Shown here one piece after another: positions 20,415 through 21,419 of a DNA stretch of 21,419 nucleotides. Positions within the stretch are counted from its first letter, which is position 1. Each line of letters begins with the position of its first letter. The notes below the pieces were generated by a model, which was given only the letters and a program-made list of their open reading frames with translations, did not search any database and was not told where the DNA came from. The translations under genes were made by a program, and so were the position numbers. Source of the stretch: an uncultured Pseudomonadota bacterium (GTDB lineage: Bacteria > Bdellovibrionota_B > Oligoflexia > Oligoflexales > Bog-1112); contig CALBMD010000310.1 in the NCBI GenBank assembly GCA_937896265.1, positions 1 through 21,419 on the forward strand. Direction: 5' to 3'.

Positions 20415-21419
20415 TTGTAAACTAGAACCTTTATCTTCACGCCAACAAAGAGAAACTAGAACTTTCGAAATCGATTTATTCATAGATCTAGCCGTAAAAA
20501 AAGGTGCTATGATTGGCGTTTTGCTAAGCAGCGGCACCGTCATTTGATGCTCGCCATTTGAACCAAGCTCAACACAAGCAACGATCTTCTGTTGTCCAAG
20601 GTGCAAAAGCACCTCACTTTGCACACTATTACTATTTAAGTTATTGTAGTGACCGCTTTGCTGCGGTTGTTTGATAGAAAAAGAAAACTCCAAGATGGCT
20701 GCCTTTTGACTTTGTCGTTTAAGCTTCACTTGCATCCTAAAGCCATACTCTTTCCAGCTCGCGACCCGTGCAAGGACTTGCTCTTTATCTCGAGCCCCCT
20801 CAAATGCTTGTATCTCTACTTCACCACCACTAACAACGCTTGCTTCCTTTGATTCACTAAGCAGAAATAAGGGCTCTGCAAGCAACTCAACCTTATTTTC
20901 TTTCATAAAAATCTCAAGCCGTCGTTGCTTTTCAAGTTGGTTATTAAGCTGCTTGAAAAAATCCCAATCCTCAGAAGTAAGATCCTTTGATAAAAGCACT
21001 TTAGCCTCTAAAAGATGAAAATCATCTTCATTAAAAGGGCGACACTGGACGCTTGCTTTATCAAAATAAGGCGCAAGCTGAGGCAAACTATTTCGCATTT
21101 GCTGCAATGACTTTGCCTCATTCTCAACACAAGGAGTAAAAAAAACTATCTCCCCAAGCGCAGTGATTTCAAAAGGATCGCCAATACCAAGCCCTTCGCC
21201 AAGATCTTTTCTTGCTTGATCTCTAGCGATCTCTGAAAGTTTTGCTGTAAAAAGGATATTTTTTAATTGGCAGCTAAGCCTCTTGGCTTGAAAAAATTGT
21301 CGATAATCATCAGTTTCTCCAGTAATAATATTAGACTCAAAGTTACAGCTAAAGCGAGAAGACTTACAAATGGCTGAAAGCGTCTCTAAGGGTGATTGGG
21401 CTTCCATTTCTTCTTTAGC
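20403..21419 (-). CDS. Secretin-like protein (type II secretion / Flp pilus CpaC type), 5' end probably beyond the contig
   Basis: At least 338 residues; the frame is open to the last base, so the N-terminus may be missing and the ATG at 21407 may be internal. The C-terminal 220 residues follow the secretin core: HLLEAKVLLS (131-140), an LLAEPLFLLSESKEASVVSG block (about 175-194) continuing into GEVEIQ, WKEYGFRMQVKL (218-229), SVQSEVLLHLGQQKIVACV (261-279), PLLSKTPIIAPFF (292-304; family PLLGDIPVLGxLF), and a closing strand SKVLVSL. In CpaC-type secretins the equivalent blocks are LAEPNLVALSGETASFLAGGEFP and YGVxLxF. Secretins form the outer-membrane gate of type II secretion systems or type IV/Tad pili. 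The copy is divergent: family glycines are replaced and the G-x-P-x-L-G step is SKTPII. It ends tail-to-tail with the barrel candidate. Together with pilD it suggests pilus or secretion machinery in this genome. Confidence 0.55.
   Translation of the reverse strand, partial: AKEEMEAQSPLETLSAICKSSRFSCNFESNIITGETDDYRQFFQAKRLSCQLKNILFTAKLSEIARDQARKDLGEGLGIGDPFEITALGEIVFFTPCVENEAKSLQQMRNSLPQLAPYFDKASVQCRPFNEDDFHLLEAKVLLSKDLTSEDWDFFKQLNNQLEKQRRLEIFMKENKVELLAEPLFLLSESKEASVVSGGEVEIQAFEGARDKEQVLARVASWKEYGFRMQVKLKRQSQKAAILEFSFSIKQPQQSGHYNNLNSNSVQSEVLLHLGQQKIVACVELGSNGEHQMTVPLLSKTPIIAPFFTARSMNKSISKVLVSLCWREDKGSSLQLKK

Overview
The window looks like a whole short contig rather than a slice of a larger one. 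Bases 1-29 match the 3' end of the Illumina TruSeq read-1 adapter, and coding frames run open into both ends. The DNA is moderately AT-rich and densely coded: 19 protein genes, no RNA genes, no transposase, no CRISPR array. The organism is Gram-negative, judging by nucleotide-sugar enzymes of O-antigen type, an outer-membrane beta-barrel candidate, a secretin-like protein and several Sec signal peptides. A lysine-rich histone H1-like protein, a one-chain alpha/beta 2-oxoacid dehydrogenase E1 and the compact mix of genes suggest a host-associated lineage, perhaps Chlamydiota or a similar group. That placement is an inference and weak; no rRNA or ribosomal protein gene is present to settle it.

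Layout. (1) 1-1549: the 3' part of a WbpB/WlbA-type sugar dehydrogenase, then a complete WbpD/WlbB-type N-acetyltransferase; together they point to UDP-2,3-diacetamido-uronic acid synthesis. (2) 1550-2061: a non-coding gap holding a long imperfect inverted repeat (arms 1570-1717 and 1855-1996) between convergent genes. (3) 2062-6198, minus strand, read from right to left: enolase, a Rieske oxygenase, and an RNB exoribonuclease that carries a signal peptide. (4) 6199-8587, plus strand: leucyl aminopeptidase and an unknown exported acidic protein, divergent from enolase across a shared control region with a near-perfect palindrome. (5) 8577-10154, minus strand: a histone-like protein then MutY. 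(6) 10255-13928: PabB (plus) converging on the fused E1 (minus). (7) 14104-16687, plus strand: prepilin peptidase, a diguanylate cyclase, and a degenerate ECF-sigma-like protein with a C-terminal membrane helix, in one tight operon. (8) 16684-18636, minus strand: arginine decarboxylase SpeA. (9) 18733-20414, plus strand: RsmD, CoaD and a small outer-membrane protein candidate. (10) 20403 to the end, minus strand: the C-terminal part of a CpaC/GspD-like secretin.

Most genes are ordinary metabolism or housekeeping. The most unusual parts are the prepilin peptidase / cyclic-di-GMP / membrane sigma-like operon, which may link pilus or secretion assembly to a signalling output; the secreted-looking RNase; the long inverted repeat; and the fact that four of the five convergent gene pairs overlap at their stop codons.
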